Assembly: GCF_006384975.1 (NCBI RefSeq)
Contig: NZ_CP021645.1
Span: 434,001 to 498,000 of the forward strand
Direction: 5' to 3'
Source: Pseudomonas oryzihabitans
GTDB lineage: Bacteria; Pseudomonadota; Gammaproteobacteria; Pseudomonadales; Pseudomonadaceae
DNA length: 64,000 nt
Part shown: piece by piece, positions 7,711-16,874 of the stretch
Layout: every line of letters starts with the position of its first letter
Position numbering within the stretch: position 1 is the first letter of the stretch
Translations under genes and position numbers: made by a program
Notes under the pieces: generated by a model
Database searches by the model: none
What the model saw: the letters and a program-made list of their open reading frames with translations, nothing else
Told to the model about the DNA's origin: nothing

Positions 7711-8538
7711 ATGTCGTATCGCGCGTTTACCGGTGCCGTCCTGGCGCTGGGTCTGGCCAGCCTGGTGCAGGCTGCAGCCTTGCCCCCCGTACCGCCCGCC
7801 CTCACCGAAGCCGGTACGTTGCGCGCCGGGGTGCGTTGCGATCAGCCACCCTATGGCTACCAGGACAGCAACGGCGATTTCGCCGGCGTGGAGGTGGAGA
7901 TGTCCCGGCAGATCGCCGAGTGGGCATTGGGCTCCCGGGACAAGGTGAGCTTCACCTGCGTCACCGCCGAGAACCGGGTGCCGCAACTGCTCGGCCGCAA
8001 GGTGGACATGCTGATCGCCACCCTCGGGGTGACGCCGGAGCGGCAGCGGGTGATCGACTTTACCACTCCCTATCGCTGGGGCGCGAGCGATGTGCTGGTG
8101 CGCAAGGACAGCGGCATAGATTCCATCGCCGCCCTGCGTGGCAAGACCCTGGCCACCCTCAAGGGCTCGGTACAGGCCAAGTGGTTCGAAGACCACGAGC
8201 CGGAGATCAAGACCCTGCGCATGAACAGCGCCGCCGATGCCCTGCAGACCTTTCGCCAGGGCCGGGTCGATGCCTATACCCACGACGCCGCCACCCTGGT
8301 GGTGGTGACCGCCCACGACGACAGCGTCCGCCTGGTGGGCGAGCCCTTCCAGATTTCCGACGCCGCCATCGGGGTGCGCAAGAACGAGGCCGAGTGGCGT
8401 GACTACCTCAGCGCCGCCGTGGCGCGCATGCACGAGGAGCACCTGTTCCGTCCCTGGGTGGAGCGCCTGGTCCCGGAGAACATCCGCAGCTACTACCTGA
8501 GCGTCTTCGAACAGCCGCGGCCTGCGGAACGCCACTAG
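7711..8538 (+). CDS. Amino-acid-type ABC transporter substrate-binding protein
   Basis: 275 residues. A signal peptide (residues 1-22, ending SLVQAAA) directs it to the periplasm. The rest is a family 3 solute-binding fold: LTEAGTLRAGVRCDQPPYGY, the GVEVEMSRQIAEWALG lobe, RVIDFTTPYRWGASDVLVRK, and a second lobe with GKTLATLKGS and GRVDAYTHDAATLV. These features are typical of polar amino acid or opine binding proteins. The aromatic/acidic pocket is not specific enough to name a ligand. It is the first gene of a five-gene operon with two permeases, a lyase and an ATPase, so the ligand is probably the lyase substrate or a precursor. Confidence 0.9.
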   Translation: MSYRAFTGAVLALGLASLVQAAALPPVPPALTEAGTLRAGVRCDQPPYGYQDSNGDFAGVEVEMSRQIAEWALGSRDKVSFTCVTAENRVPQLLGRKVDMLIATLGVTPERQRVIDFTTPYRWGASDVLVRKDSGIDSIAALRGKTLATLKGSVQAKWFEDHEPEIKTLRMNSAADALQTFRQGRVDAYTHDAATLVVVTAHDDSVRLVGEPFQISDAAIGVRKNEAEWRDYLSAAVARMHEEHLFRPWVERLVPENIRSYYLSVFEQPRPAERH

Positions 8539-8548
8539 GAGCGCGGCG

Positions 8549-9211
8549 ATGGACTTCGATCTGGACTATCTTTGGGCCCAGTGGCCGGCGCTGCTCGACG
8601 GCCTGCTGATGACGCTCAGGGTCTCGCTGCTGGCGATAGCACTGTCGCTGGTCATCGGCGTGGTCGGTGGGGCGGTTCGGCTGTTTCGCGTGCCGTTGCT
8701 GGCGCAACTCGCCGCCGTCTATGTCGAGGTGATCCGCAACACGCCGATCCTGGTGCAACTGTTCTTCATCTTCTACGGCCTGCCGGCGGTGGGCCTGGGG
8801 CTGTCGCTGTTCTGGTCCGGGGTGGTCTGCCTGTCGCTGTGGGCGGGTGCCTACCAGATCGAGAATCTGCGCGGCGGCCTGGCGACGGTGGAGCGGGGCA
8901 TGCGCGAGGCGAGCCTGGCGCTCAATCTCAAGCCCTGGCAATTCTTCTGCCTGATCGCCTTGCCCATCGCCGTGCGCACCGCCTTGCCGGCGGTGCTCAA
9001 CACCGCCATCTCGCTGCTGAAGAACTCTTCCTACCTGCAGGCCATCGGCCTGGCCGAGCTGACCTTCGTCGCGGTGGATCGCATCGCCACGGATTTTCGC
9101 GCCCTGGAGATGTTCAGCGCCATCTGCGTGCTCTACCTGGGGCTGGTGGCGGTGCTGGCCCTGGCTACGCAGCGCCTGTCCGCCCACCTGCAACGACCCT
9201 TTCGGCAGTGA
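8549..9211 (+). CDS. Amino-acid ABC transporter permease, subunit 1
   Basis: 220 residues with about five membrane helices, of the HisM/HisQ type. The N-terminal signature WPALLDGLLMTLRVSLLAIA is followed by YVEVIRNTPILVQLFF. The coupling loop that contacts the ATPase is recognisable (EASLALNLKPWQFFCLIALP, the EAA motif). It starts 10 bp after the binding-protein gene and ends 7 bp before the second permease. The two permeases would form the heterodimeric inner-membrane channel. Confidence 0.9.
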   Translation: MDFDLDYLWAQWPALLDGLLMTLRVSLLAIALSLVIGVVGGAVRLFRVPLLAQLAAVYVEVIRNTPILVQLFFIFYGLPAVGLGLSLFWSGVVCLSLWAGAYQIENLRGGLATVERGMREASLALNLKPWQFFCLIALPIAVRTALPAVLNTAISLLKNSSYLQAIGLAELTFVAVDRIATDFRALEMFSAICVLYLGLVAVLALATQRLSAHLQRPFRQ

Positions 9212-9218
9212 GGCGAGC

Positions 9219-9896
9219 ATGAGCTTCTTTCTGGAAAACTGGAATTTCGTGGTCAAGGGCCTGCTGATGACCCTGCAGTTGGCGCTGGTGGTGCTGCTCT
9301 TCACCACCCTGGTCTCGGCGGTATTCGGAGTGCTGGCCACCTTGCCGCAGCGCTGGCTGGGTTGGCTGATCCACGGCTACGTCGAGTTGTTCCGTTCCAT
9401 CCCGCTGATCGTCAACGTCTTCTTCATCTTCTTCGGCGCCCCGCTGCTGGGGCTGGACCTGTCGCCCTTCGCCGCGGTCACCACCGGCCTGACCCTCTGG
9501 GGCAGCGCCAACGGCATCGAGATCGTCCGCGGCGGCTTGCAGGCAGTGCCCCGGCACCAGTGGAAGAGCGCCTGGGCGCTGGGCCTGCCGCGCTGGCGCA
9601 TCTACCTGCACATCGTCGGGCCCCAGTCGCTCAAGGCCATCCTGCCGGCCTATACCGGACTGCTCACCCTGCTGGTCCAGGCCACCTCCCTGGGCGCCCT
9701 GGTTGGGGTGGGCGAATTCCTCAAGACCGGCCAGACCCTGATCGAGCGCACCACCATGATGACCGGCGCCAGTCCGGCCTTCACCGTCTACGGCACGGTG
9801 CTGCTCGTCTACTTCGTCATCTGCTCGCTGCTCAGCTGGCTCAGCCGCTACCTCGAGCGGCGCCTGGGTCGTCCGCTGACCCGCAATCCGTCCTAG
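9219..9896 (+). CDS. Amino-acid ABC transporter permease, subunit 2
   Basis: 225 residues with about five membrane helices, paralogous to the preceding permease. Landmarks are FVVKGLLMTLQLALVVLLFT, YVELFRSIPLIVNVFFIFFG, and the EAA-type coupling loop WKSAWALGLPRWRIYLHIV. It ends 11 bp before the lyase start codon. The pair of permeases with one ATPase and one binding protein is a complete polar amino acid uptake (PAAT) system. Confidence 0.9.
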   Translation: MSFFLENWNFVVKGLLMTLQLALVVLLFTTLVSAVFGVLATLPQRWLGWLIHGYVELFRSIPLIVNVFFIFFGAPLLGLDLSPFAAVTTGLTLWGSANGIEIVRGGLQAVPRHQWKSAWALGLPRWRIYLHIVGPQSLKAILPAYTGLLTLLVQATSLGALVGVGEFLKTGQTLIERTTMMTGASPAFTVYGTVLLVYFVICSLLSWLSRYLERRLGRPLTRNPS

Positions 9897-9907
9897 AGAG
9901 GCATCCC

Positions 9908-11407
9908 ATGCAAGAATCCAAGGTCAGCCGTCGGCTCCGGGAGGCCACCGCGCCCGAGGTCTGCGACTTCATCTATGCCCCGCGCCTCGCCGGCTTCGCC
10001 GAGGGCTTTCCCTATCTGGGTGACGTCAACAAGGCCCATGTGGTGATGCTCGCCGAACAGGGGCTGATCGACCGCGCCCAGGCTGCCGCCCTGGCGCGCG
10101 GCATCCTCGACTTGGAAGCTGCGGGTCCTGGCGCGGTACCCCTCGACCCGCTGCGCGAGGATGCCTATTTCAACTACGAGGCGGCGCTGATCGAACGCCT
10201 GGGCACGGACGTCGGCGGGCGGCTGCACATCGGCCGCAGTCGTAACGACATCCTCGCCACCCTGGATCGCCTGCGCGCCCGGGATGTCCTCGCCGAGGTG
10301 TTGGAGACGCTGCAGCAGGTGCGCGCCACGGCCCTGGAAGGGGCCGAGCGGCATGCCGCCACGGTCATGCCGGGGCATACCCATCTGCAGCCGGCGCAGC
10401 CGATCACCTATGGCTTCTATCTCGCCGGCGTGGCCCAGGCCCTGGAGCGCGACAGCCTGCGCCTGGCCGCCACCCTCGACAGCATGAATCAGAGTCCGCT
10501 GGGTGCGGCGGCCTTCGCTGGCACGCCCTTCGCCATCGACCGGGCGCGTACCGCCGAGCTGCTCGGCTTCGACGGCTACCTGGACAATGCCCTGGACGCC
10601 GTGGCCTCCCGCGACTTCATTCTCGAAGGCCTGTCGCACCTGAGCTTGCTGGCGGTGTTCTGGAGCCGGGTGGCCCAGGACTATTTCGTCTGGGCCACCC
10701 ATGAATTCGGCCTGGTGGAGTTTCCCGACAGCGTCGCCGGCACTTCCAGCATCATGCCGCAGAAGAAGAATCCGGTGGTGCTGGAGTACCTCAAGGGCCG
10801 CAGCGGCCACATCGCCGGACTGCTGATGGCCGCCACCATGACGGTCAAGGGCACCCACTTCAGCCACAGTGGCGATGCCAATCGCGAAGGCACCCGCGGC
10901 TTCTGGGAGGCCGCGGAGGAAAGCCTGCGCTGCCTGCGGCTGTTGGATCTGGTGCTGCGTACGGCGCAGCCCGAGGCCGCGCGCGGACTGGAGCGCAGCG
11001 CCCGGGATTTCTCCACCGCCACCGGCCTTGCCGATCTCATCGTGCGCGAGGGCGGACTGTCGTTCCGCGAGGCGCACCATGTGGTGGGCGCCGTAGTACG
11101 CCAGGCGTTGGACGCGGGGCTGCCCGCTCACGCCATCGACAGCGCCATGCTCGACCAGGCCGCCCAGGCGGTGATCGGTCGCCCCCTGGGGCTGGACGCC
11201 GCGCGCGTCGGCGAAAGCCTGGACCCCACCGCCAACGTCGCCTCGCGGCAATCGCCCGGCGGTCCTGGTGCCCCGGCCCTGGCCCGGACCCTGGCGGCCG
11301 CTCGGGCGCGCCTGACCCTGGAGCGGGAGCGCCAGGAGGCCCGGCGCGCCCGGCAGGTGCAGAGCCAGGCGCGCCTGGACGCCAATCTGCGGGCGCTGAC
11401 CCAATGA
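9908..11407 (+). CDS. Argininosuccinate-lyase-like enzyme of the fumarase/aspartase superfamily
   Basis: 499 residues. Superfamily regions are all present: [17 protein letters not shown] (region 1), [17 protein letters not shown] (region 2, with the His pair) and the flexible catalytic loop [19 protein letters not shown] with the active-site Ser. The family splits fumarate off N-succinyl compounds. It differs from biosynthetic ArgH in an unusual start (no WGGRF motif) and in lying inside an ABC uptake operon. It may therefore act on an imported N-succinyl amino compound; EDDS lyase is a known relative with a similar setting. Start ATG 9908 has GAGAGG upstream. The 3' end overlaps the ATPase gene by 4 bp (ATGA). 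Confidence 0.85.
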   Translation: MQESKVSRRLREATAPEVCDFIYAPRLAGFAEGFPYLGDVNKAHVVMLAEQGLIDRAQAAALARGILDLEAAGPGAVPLDPLREDAYFNYEAALIERLGTDVGGRLHIGRSRNDILATLDRLRARDVLAEVLETLQQVRATALEGAERHAATVMPGHTHLQPAQPITYGFYLAGVAQALERDSLRLAATLDSMNQSPLGAAAFAGTPFAIDRARTAELLGFDGYLDNALDAVASRDFILEGLSHLSLLAVFWSRVAQDYFVWATHEFGLVEFPDSVAGTSSIMPQKKNPVVLEYLKGRSGHIAGLLMAATMTVKGTHFSHSGDANREGTRGFWEAAEESLRCLRLLDLVLRTAQPEAARGLERSARDFSTATGLADLIVREGGLSFREAHHVVGAVVRQALDAGLPAHAIDSAMLDQAAQAVIGRPLGLDAARVGESLDPTANVASRQSPGGPGAPALARTLAAARARLTLERERQEARRARQVQSQARLDANLRALTQ

Positions 11408-12141
11408 GCGCACTGCTGAAGGTGCGGGGCCTGAGCAAGAGCTTCGGCGAACAGCAGATCGTCCGTGGCGTGGACCTGGACGTCGCCGCCGGCGAGGTGG
11501 TGGTGGTGATAGGGCCCAGCGGTTCGGGCAAGTCGACCCTCATCCGCTGCCTCAACAGCCTGGAAGAGCCTTCAGCCGGCACCGTGGAGCTGGACGGCGT
11601 TCCGGTGCACGCCGGCGACCGTCGCGCCCTGGCGACGCTGCGGCAGAAGGTCGGCATGGTGTTTCAGGACTACACCCTGTTCCCGCACCTCTCGGTGCTG
11701 CGTAACCTGACCCTGGCGCCGGTCAAGCTCGGGCGGCTGAGCGCCACCGAGGCCGAGCGCCAGGCACGGACGCTGCTCGCGCGAGTCGGGCTGGCGCACA
11801 AGGCCGACGCCTATCCGGCCGAACTCTCCGGCGGTCAGCAGCAGCGGGTAGCCATCGTCCGGGCGCTGGCCCTGCAACCGCAACTGTTGCTGTTCGACGA
11901 GCCGACGTCGGCGCTGGACCCGGAGACGGTCAACGAGGTGCTGGCGATCATGAAGGACCTGGCCCGGGAGGGCATGACCATGATCGTGGTCACCCACGAG
12001 ATGGGCTTCGCCCGCGAGGTGGCGGACCGGGTGCTGTTCTTCGACGCGGGCCGCATCCTGGAAAGCGGCGCTCCGGCACAGTTGTTCAGCGCGCCCCGGG
12101 AGGCCCGCACCCGGCAGTTTCTCGCCAATGTGTTGCACTAG
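11404..12141 (+). CDS. Amino-acid ABC transporter ATP-binding protein
   Basis: 245 residues, a complete PAAT-type ATPase. Walker A is GPSGSGKST, the Q-loop is FQDYTLFPH, the signature is [15 protein letters not shown], Walker B is [14 protein letters not shown], and the switch His lies in VVTHEMGFA. The start overlaps the lyase stop in ATGA, indicating translational coupling. The stop codon TAG is unusual: its TA is the flank, and its G is the first base, of a transposon-like element (12139-12359). The reading frame is nevertheless full length. Confidence 0.93.
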   Translation: MSALLKVRGLSKSFGEQQIVRGVDLDVAAGEVVVVIGPSGSGKSTLIRCLNSLEEPSAGTVELDGVPVHAGDRRALATLRQKVGMVFQDYTLFPHLSVLRNLTLAPVKLGRLSATEAERQARTLLARVGLAHKADAYPAELSGGQQQRVAIVRALALQPQLLLFDEPTSALDPETVNEVLAIMKDLAREGMTMIVVTHEMGFAREVADRVLFFDAGRILESGAPAQLFSAPREARTRQFLANVLH

Positions 12142-12359
12142 GCTCTGTACGAAAAGTCGCCGAGCGAAGGTTAGGCGAGGCCTAGGCGGCTCCGCGAAAA
12201 AAGCTGAGGAAGTGGATCGGAGTCGCGCTCGACCGGGCTCGCGAACGAGTTTACAAATGGTAAATGAGCATTGCGACGGGGCCGCCTAGGAGGGCCTGGC
12301 CATCCAGGCCTTTTTCAACGAAGCATCACCGAGCGCAGGCATTTTTCGTACAGAGCCTA
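12139..12359. mobile_element. MITE-like element with 15-bp terminal inverted repeats and TA flanks
   Basis: The left end GGCTCTGTACGAAAA (12141-12155) is exactly complemented by TTTTCGTACAGAGCC (12343-12357). TA flanks both ends (12139-12140 and 12358-12359), consistent with a TA target duplication. The 217-bp interior encodes no plausible protein. It contains shorter complementary stretches (GCCTAGGCGGC near the left, GCCGCCTAGG near the right). It separates two convergent genes whose stop codons are each completed by the element's outermost base. The parent transposase is not in the window, and the IS family is not assigned. Confidence 0.75.
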
Positions 12360-13409
12360 ATAGCCCGTCATCTCCAAATAGCCCACCCCCTTGGCGCTAC
12401 CCTCCACGCTGACCGGGCCCTCCCAGTAGGGGGTGCCCAGGGCCATCCAGGCGTTGGGGTTGAGCGCGCTGATGCGCAGGTCGACGTCTCGCCCCGGCAG
12501 GATGATGGACCAGCGCACCGGCACCTCGCGGCCGGCTACCGGGTGCGTTGACAGGGGCGCGAGGCGGATGTCGCCGGGATGCAGGGGCTGGTTGTGGCCG
12601 TCGGCGGCGATCAGGTTGCCGAACAGATAATGCTGGCCATCGGCCTGGCGCAGGCGATAGAGCATCAGCTGGCGACCGTCGTCCAGGTGCAGGGAAAACC
12701 AGTCCCAACCAAGCTGGTCCGCCGCCAGGTGCTGGCTGCTCCACTCGCGATCCAGCCAGGCCAGCCCCTGCACCGGGATACGCCGGCCCTCGATCTCCAG
12801 TTCGCCCTGGGCCTGGAAGAACGGCTGACTGTAGTAGTAGGACGCCTGACCGCTGGCGGATTTGCGACTCACCCCGCCTTCGCCCTGCAGCACCAGCGGG
12901 CCGGTAGCGACGAGGTCCAGTCGATAGGCGAAGCCCGGGCCTTGGGCTTGGACCTCGGCCTGGCCCGCTAGATCACCTTGCAGACGCCAAGCGTCGATCC
13001 AGGCGGCGAAGGGGCTGGCCGTTACCCCGGCCTGGCCGACGCCGCCCCGCGCCTGGGTCTGGGCGGAGAATTGCCGCGTCTCGGTGGTGAGTCCGGCATG
13101 GCCCAGCCAGAGATTGCCGTTGCCCCAGCCGGGTTGGTCGGCCGCAGGCCGCAGCGCGCTACGGAACAGCGTCCACTGCACACCGTAGCGATGGCCGGCG
13201 GCGTCGCTGAGATTGGCGGTGACGTACCACCACTCGATGCGAAAATCCGGATGGGCCCCGTGATCCGCCGGGAAGCTGAAGACCTTGCCGGGCACCACCG
13301 GCGCGAAATGCTCGCTGCCCTGGCCTAGCCCGGCGAAGCCTTCCGGGGCCGGTTTGTCATCGCAACCGGTCAGCAGCAGGAGCGCGACCAACAGGGCCCT
13401 AGCGTTCAT
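12357..13409 (-). CDS. AttH-like lipocalin/carotenoid 1,2-hydratase-fold lipoprotein
   Basis: 350 residues. A lipoprotein signal is clear at the chosen start (MNARALLVALLLLTGCDD, Cys16). The body is the CrtC/AttH-type beta-barrel pair: FRIEWWYVTANL, YGVQWTLFR, SYYYSQPFF and GLAWLDREWSSQHL, with the closing ALNPNAWMALGTPYWEG. The true start is ATG 13409, overlapping the permease stop by 11 bp; the longer frame to 13556 runs through the permease gene and is rejected. In AttEFGH systems this protein works with the ABC exporter, probably as a periplasmic lipid or hydrophobic-ligand carrier (inference). The 3' end abuts the MITE. Confidence 0.82.
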   Translation of the reverse strand: MNARALLVALLLLTGCDDKPAPEGFAGLGQGSEHFAPVVPGKVFSFPADHGAHPDFRIEWWYVTANLSDAAGHRYGVQWTLFRSALRPAADQPGWGNGNLWLGHAGLTTETRQFSAQTQARGGVGQAGVTASPFAAWIDAWRLQGDLAGQAEVQAQGPGFAYRLDLVATGPLVLQGEGGVSRKSASGQASYYYSQPFFQAQGELEIEGRRIPVQGLAWLDREWSSQHLAADQLGWDWFSLHLDDGRQLMLYRLRQADGQHYLFGNLIAADGHNQPLHPGDIRLAPLSTHPVAGREVPVRWSIILPGRDVDLRISALNPNAWMALGTPYWEGPVSVEGSAKGVGYLEMTGY

Positions 13410-15858
13410 TGCCGAGCTCCCGGAGCAGGTCCAGCGGTTGGCTGCGCCTGAGTCGCAGCAGGGGCCAGGCAGCGGCCAACAGGGTCGCCAGCAGGGCGAT
13501 ACCGGCAAGCGCCAGCAACTGACCGGGGAAGACTTGCAGCGGTAGACGCCAGCCAAAGGCCTGTACGTTCACCACGGCCACCAGGCACCAGGCGAGCAGG
13601 ATACCCAGCGGAATGGCCAGGGCCAGGGTGAGGAGCGCAAGGCCCAGCAGTTGCCCAAGGCTGAGCAGGATCAACCGCGGACGTTCGATCCCCAGCGCCC
13701 ACAGCGGCGCGAGTTGGCCGAGGCGGCGCTGCGCCTGGCCGAGCAGGGCGATGAACAGCGCCAGCCCGGCCACTGCCAGGGTCAGGGCGTTGAGGGCTGC
13801 GGTGGCGCTGAAGGTGCGCTCGAACACCTGGTCGGCATAGCGGCGCAACTGACCCTGGTCGATGGAGCGACTGGCATCCAGGCCGAACTGCTGCTGTAGC
13901 CGTTCACGCAGGGCATCCACCTGGGGCGGTGCCAGGCGTACCACGATGCGGATCAGGCTCGCCTCCGGCCACAGCGCGCGCAACCGTGGCTGGGGCAGCA
14001 GCAGATGGCCGCGCGGATTACCGTAGTCGGCATAGGTGGCGAGGATGGGCGCGGACCACCTGCCCTGGCTACCCTGCAATTCGATCCGCTGGCCGGTCGT
14101 CACCTGCAGGCGCCGGGCCAGCTGTTCGCTGAGCATCACCCCCTCACCGGCGAAGAAGGGTGTCCAGGCGGCGGCCCGGGCATCGAGTAGCGGCCAGTGC
14201 TCGCGATAGAGCTCATCGTCCACCACGCCGCTCAGGGTCGTCGGTTGTCCCTGCAAGGTGATCTCCTGTTCGTACACGGGCAAGACCGCCCGGACAGACT
14301 GCTGGCTCGGTAGCCAGGCTTGCAGGGCCGCCGCCTGGTTGGCGTCGGTCGGGCGCAGGTAGAGTTCGGCTGTCAGGCGTTGATCGAGCCAGCCGTCGAA
14401 GGTGCGGCGAAACCCTTCGGTCATGCTGCCGGCGCCGACATTGGCTGCCAGGGCCAGCAGCAGCGCCATCAGTGCCTGGGACAGTCCGGGCAATTGCTGC
14501 CGCGCATCGGCGAGGAACCAGCGGGCAAGCGGCCGCTGCGCCCGCTGCAGCAGCAGGTCCAGCACGGCACTCAGCAGCGGTGGCAGGGCCAGGGCCGCGG
14601 CCAGTAGCAGACAGCCGAGCAGGGCAAGTCCACTGGCCAGGCTGTTGCCACCCAGCAACAGGCCCAGGCCCAGCAGCGCCACCAGCAGCGCGGCCAGCGC
14701 CTGGCGCCTGAGCCAGCGGCCATGGGCGGCGCGCCAGGCTTCGCCCTGGGCCAGGGCCAGCACGGGTAGCCGCGCCGCGCGCCAGAGGCCGTCAGCCCCG
14801 GCCAGCAGCGCACCGCCCAGACTCAGTCCGAGTCCGGCCAGCCACCAGGCCGGGCTCAGGGTCAGGCTGCCGGCCACCTCCGCGCCATAGAGCCCGCGCA
14901 GGCTCGCCGCCACGTCCGGCAACAGCAGGGCCGCCAGGCCATAGCCACTCGCTACGCCCAGGGCACCCGCCAGCAGGGCGATGAGGGCCAATTCCAGCGC
15001 CAGCGCCGTGACCAGGGTTGCCGCCGCGAGGCCACAGGCGCGTAGGGTGCGCAGTAGGGGGCGACGCTGTTCCAGGGCCAGGCCAATGGCGGCATGGACG
15101 ATGAACAGACCCACGGCGAAGGCCAGTAGGCCGAGCGCCAGCAGATTGAGGTGGAAGCTGTCGGTCAGTCGCCCCAGTTCGGCACCCTGGTCGTTCTCCA
15201 CCCGGTGCAGGCGGGTACCCTCCAAGGGCGGCAGATCGCGCTGGAAGGCTTTGGGCAGGATCAGCCGTGACAGCTGGTCCGGTGCATCCAGCAGCCGCTG
15301 CGCCTGTCCGATATCCACCACCAGCATCCCGGGCGCCAGACCCGGACGGTGCTGGAGCGGCGGCAAGGCCATGCCGTCCGTACGCCGCAGCACCTCGCCT
15401 TCCCGCAGGTGCCATTCACGCAGGGTTTCCGGGGCGATCCAGGTAGTGCCCGCTGGGCTGAGAAAGTCGAACAGGGCGGCGGGCGGTGCGCTGGCCGCAA
15501 CGCCGCCATCGGTGGGCAGGCTGACCGGCTCGATACCCAGCAGGGGCACTGGACGTTCGCGTCCCGCCAGGGCCAGCCGTCCTTGCAGCACGGGCGAGAC
15601 CGGCCAGCCCTGGCGACGCAGGTCGACGAACACCTGCTGCGGGAAGCGACCGCCGTCGCGCGCCTCCAGGGCGGCCTGGTTGGCGCCGAACAGGGCACTG
15701 GCCTGGGCATAGCTCTGCCGCGCCTGGGCGTTGAGCGCCAGCACGCCGATGAGCAGGGTAGTGGCCAACCAAAGTCCCGCCACCAGCCCGGCGAGTTGCA
15801 GCGGATGGCGTCGCCAATGACTGGCGAGGCTGTGCAGGCTCCAGTAGAGCAGTCTCAT
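13399..15858 (-). CDS. ABC transporter permease, FtsX/AttG-like
   Basis: 819 residues with about ten membrane helices: one near residue 25, a periplasmic domain at about 45-255, then a central helix bundle. A second large extracytoplasmic domain follows, and three C-terminal helices close it (ALNALTLAVAGLALFIALLG onward). This is the duplicated FtsX arrangement of large lipoprotein- or lipid-extracting permeases. It is translationally coupled at both ends: ATGA with the ATPase upstream, and an 11-bp overlap with the lipocalin-like gene downstream. These proteins use ATP for mechanotransmission rather than classical import. The substrate is unknown. Confidence 0.85.
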   Translation of the reverse strand: MRLLYWSLHSLASHWRRHPLQLAGLVAGLWLATTLLIGVLALNAQARQSYAQASALFGANQAALEARDGGRFPQQVFVDLRRQGWPVSPVLQGRLALAGRERPVPLLGIEPVSLPTDGGVAASAPPAALFDFLSPAGTTWIAPETLREWHLREGEVLRRTDGMALPPLQHRPGLAPGMLVVDIGQAQRLLDAPDQLSRLILPKAFQRDLPPLEGTRLHRVENDQGAELGRLTDSFHLNLLALGLLAFAVGLFIVHAAIGLALEQRRPLLRTLRACGLAAATLVTALALELALIALLAGALGVASGYGLAALLLPDVAASLRGLYGAEVAGSLTLSPAWWLAGLGLSLGGALLAGADGLWRAARLPVLALAQGEAWRAAHGRWLRRQALAALLVALLGLGLLLGGNSLASGLALLGCLLLAAALALPPLLSAVLDLLLQRAQRPLARWFLADARQQLPGLSQALMALLLALAANVGAGSMTEGFRRTFDGWLDQRLTAELYLRPTDANQAAALQAWLPSQQSVRAVLPVYEQEITLQGQPTTLSGVVDDELYREHWPLLDARAAAWTPFFAGEGVMLSEQLARRLQVTTGQRIELQGSQGRWSAPILATYADYGNPRGHLLLPQPRLRALWPEASLIRIVVRLAPPQVDALRERLQQQFGLDASRSIDQGQLRRYADQVFERTFSATAALNALTLAVAGLALFIALLGQAQRRLGQLAPLWALGIERPRLILLSLGQLLGLALLTLALAIPLGILLAWCLVAVVNVQAFGWRLPLQVFPGQLLALAGIALLATLLAAAWPLLRLRRSQPLDLLRELGNER

Positions 15859-16520
15859 GGGGCCGCGCCGCTCAGGCGCCCCCGTTCCAACTGCAGGGTA
15901 CGGTCGAGCTGGCTGGCGATACGAGCGCTGTGGGTGACCATCAGCAGACTGCTGCCGGTCTCCGCCACCAGCTCCAGCAGCAGGGCCAGGGCCTGGTCGC
16001 CGCTGGCTTCGTCGAGGTTGCCGGTGGGTTCGTCCGCCAGTAGCAGCGGCGGGCGCGAGGCGAGGGCTCGTCCCAGGGCGACGCGTTGTTGCTGACCTCC
16101 CGACAATTGCTCGGGATAGCGATCCAGTAGGGCGGCAAGCCCCAGCCTGGTGGCCAGTTCGGTCTGCCAGTGCGGATCGTGGCGGCCGGCCAGACGCGCC
16201 TGGAAGGCGAGGTTATCCCGCACCGTGAGGCTGGCGATGAGATTGAATTGCTGGAAGATCAGCCCGATGCCCTCGCGGCGCCAGGCGGCCAGGGCGCCTT
16301 CGTTCAGGCGGGACAGCTCACGACCTGCCACCTCGATACGGCCACCATCGGGTCGGTCGAGGCCGGCGACCAGATGCAGCAGGGTGCTCTTGCCACTGCC
16401 GGATTCGCCCATGAGGGCCAGGCTGGCGCCCCGGGCCAGGGCGAGATCGACGCCACGTAGGACGGGTAGGGGGCCCTGGGGCGTCGCATAGCTCTTGTGC
16501 AGATCGGTGATGGTCAGCAT
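15855..16520 (-). CDS. ABC transporter ATP-binding protein, LolD/MacB type
   Basis: 221 residues. Walker A is GESGSGKST, the Q-loop is FQQFNLI, the signature is [15 protein letters not shown], Walker B is LLLADEPTGNLDE, and the H-loop is MVTHSARIA. The GNLDE after Walker B is characteristic of the LolD/MacB/FtsE subclass that pairs with FtsX-type permeases, as here. I chose ATG 16520 because GGGAGG lies just upstream; a longer frame to 16544 adds eight residues. It is the first gene of a three-gene operon resembling AttE/F-AttG-AttH. Confidence 0.9.
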   Translation of the reverse strand: MLTITDLHKSYATPQGPLPVLRGVDLALARGASLALMGESGSGKSTLLHLVAGLDRPDGGRIEVAGRELSRLNEGALAAWRREGIGLIFQQFNLIASLTVRDNLAFQARLAGRHDPHWQTELATRLGLAALLDRYPEQLSGGQQQRVALGRALASRPPLLLADEPTGNLDEASGDQALALLLELVAETGSSLLMVTHSARIASQLDRTLQLERGRLSGAAP

Positions 16521-16583
16521 CGCGCCTCCCGCGCCGGTCGTCATGGACAGTCGACCGGGCGCCGGCTGCGTCGTTCGGTCCGG

Positions 16584-16874
16584 CTAACGGCGTTTCGAGT
16601 TGGCCTTGCCGGCTTTCTCGTCCGCCTCGCGCTGCAGGCGCTCGCATTTGCGGACCATGGCGAGGTAATACACGGCACTGCCGACGAACAGAATGATGGG
16701 CAGGGCCATGGACATCTGCAGCAGGTCGCCGGGGAAAGCGGAGGGCACCCAGTGGTGGTAGAGGAGGATGCCGATGGCCAGCAGTACCGAGTACAGCAGA
16801 CCATAGCCACCGGCCTTGCGCGATTCGCGGGCAAGCTCCAGGGGCGGGCGATTCAGATCATTGGGCTCGAACAT
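16584..16874 (-). CDS. Small two-helix inner-membrane protein, unknown function
   Basis: 96 residues from ATG 16874. Residues 1-20 are polar. Two hydrophobic segments follow: YGLLYSVLLAIGILLYH at about 24-40 and SMALPIILFVGSAVYYLAM at about 52-70. The tail is strongly basic and charged (KCERLQREADEKAGKANSKRR), so both ends are probably cytoplasmic. No family is recognised. It lies 63 bp upstream of the ABC operon on the same strand and may be its leader gene or independent. Residues upstream of this ATG in the open frame are low-complexity Arg/Ala and unlikely to be translated. Confidence 0.6.
   Translation of the reverse strand: MFEPNDLNRPPLELARESRKAGGYGLLYSVLLAIGILLYHHWVPSAFPGDLLQMSMALPIILFVGSAVYYLAMVRKCERLQREADEKAGKANSKRR

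Noticed and set aside
9362..9907. 5' extension of the lyase frame (681-residue version)
   Set aside because: The extra residues lie out of frame within the permease gene and are Arg/Pro/His noise; a proper start with GAGAGG exists at 9908.
9908..11407. Biosynthetic argH
   Set aside because: Position inside an ABC uptake operon and loss of the usual ArgH N-terminal motif argue for a catabolic paralogue, though arginine biosynthesis cannot be excluded without the rest of the genome.
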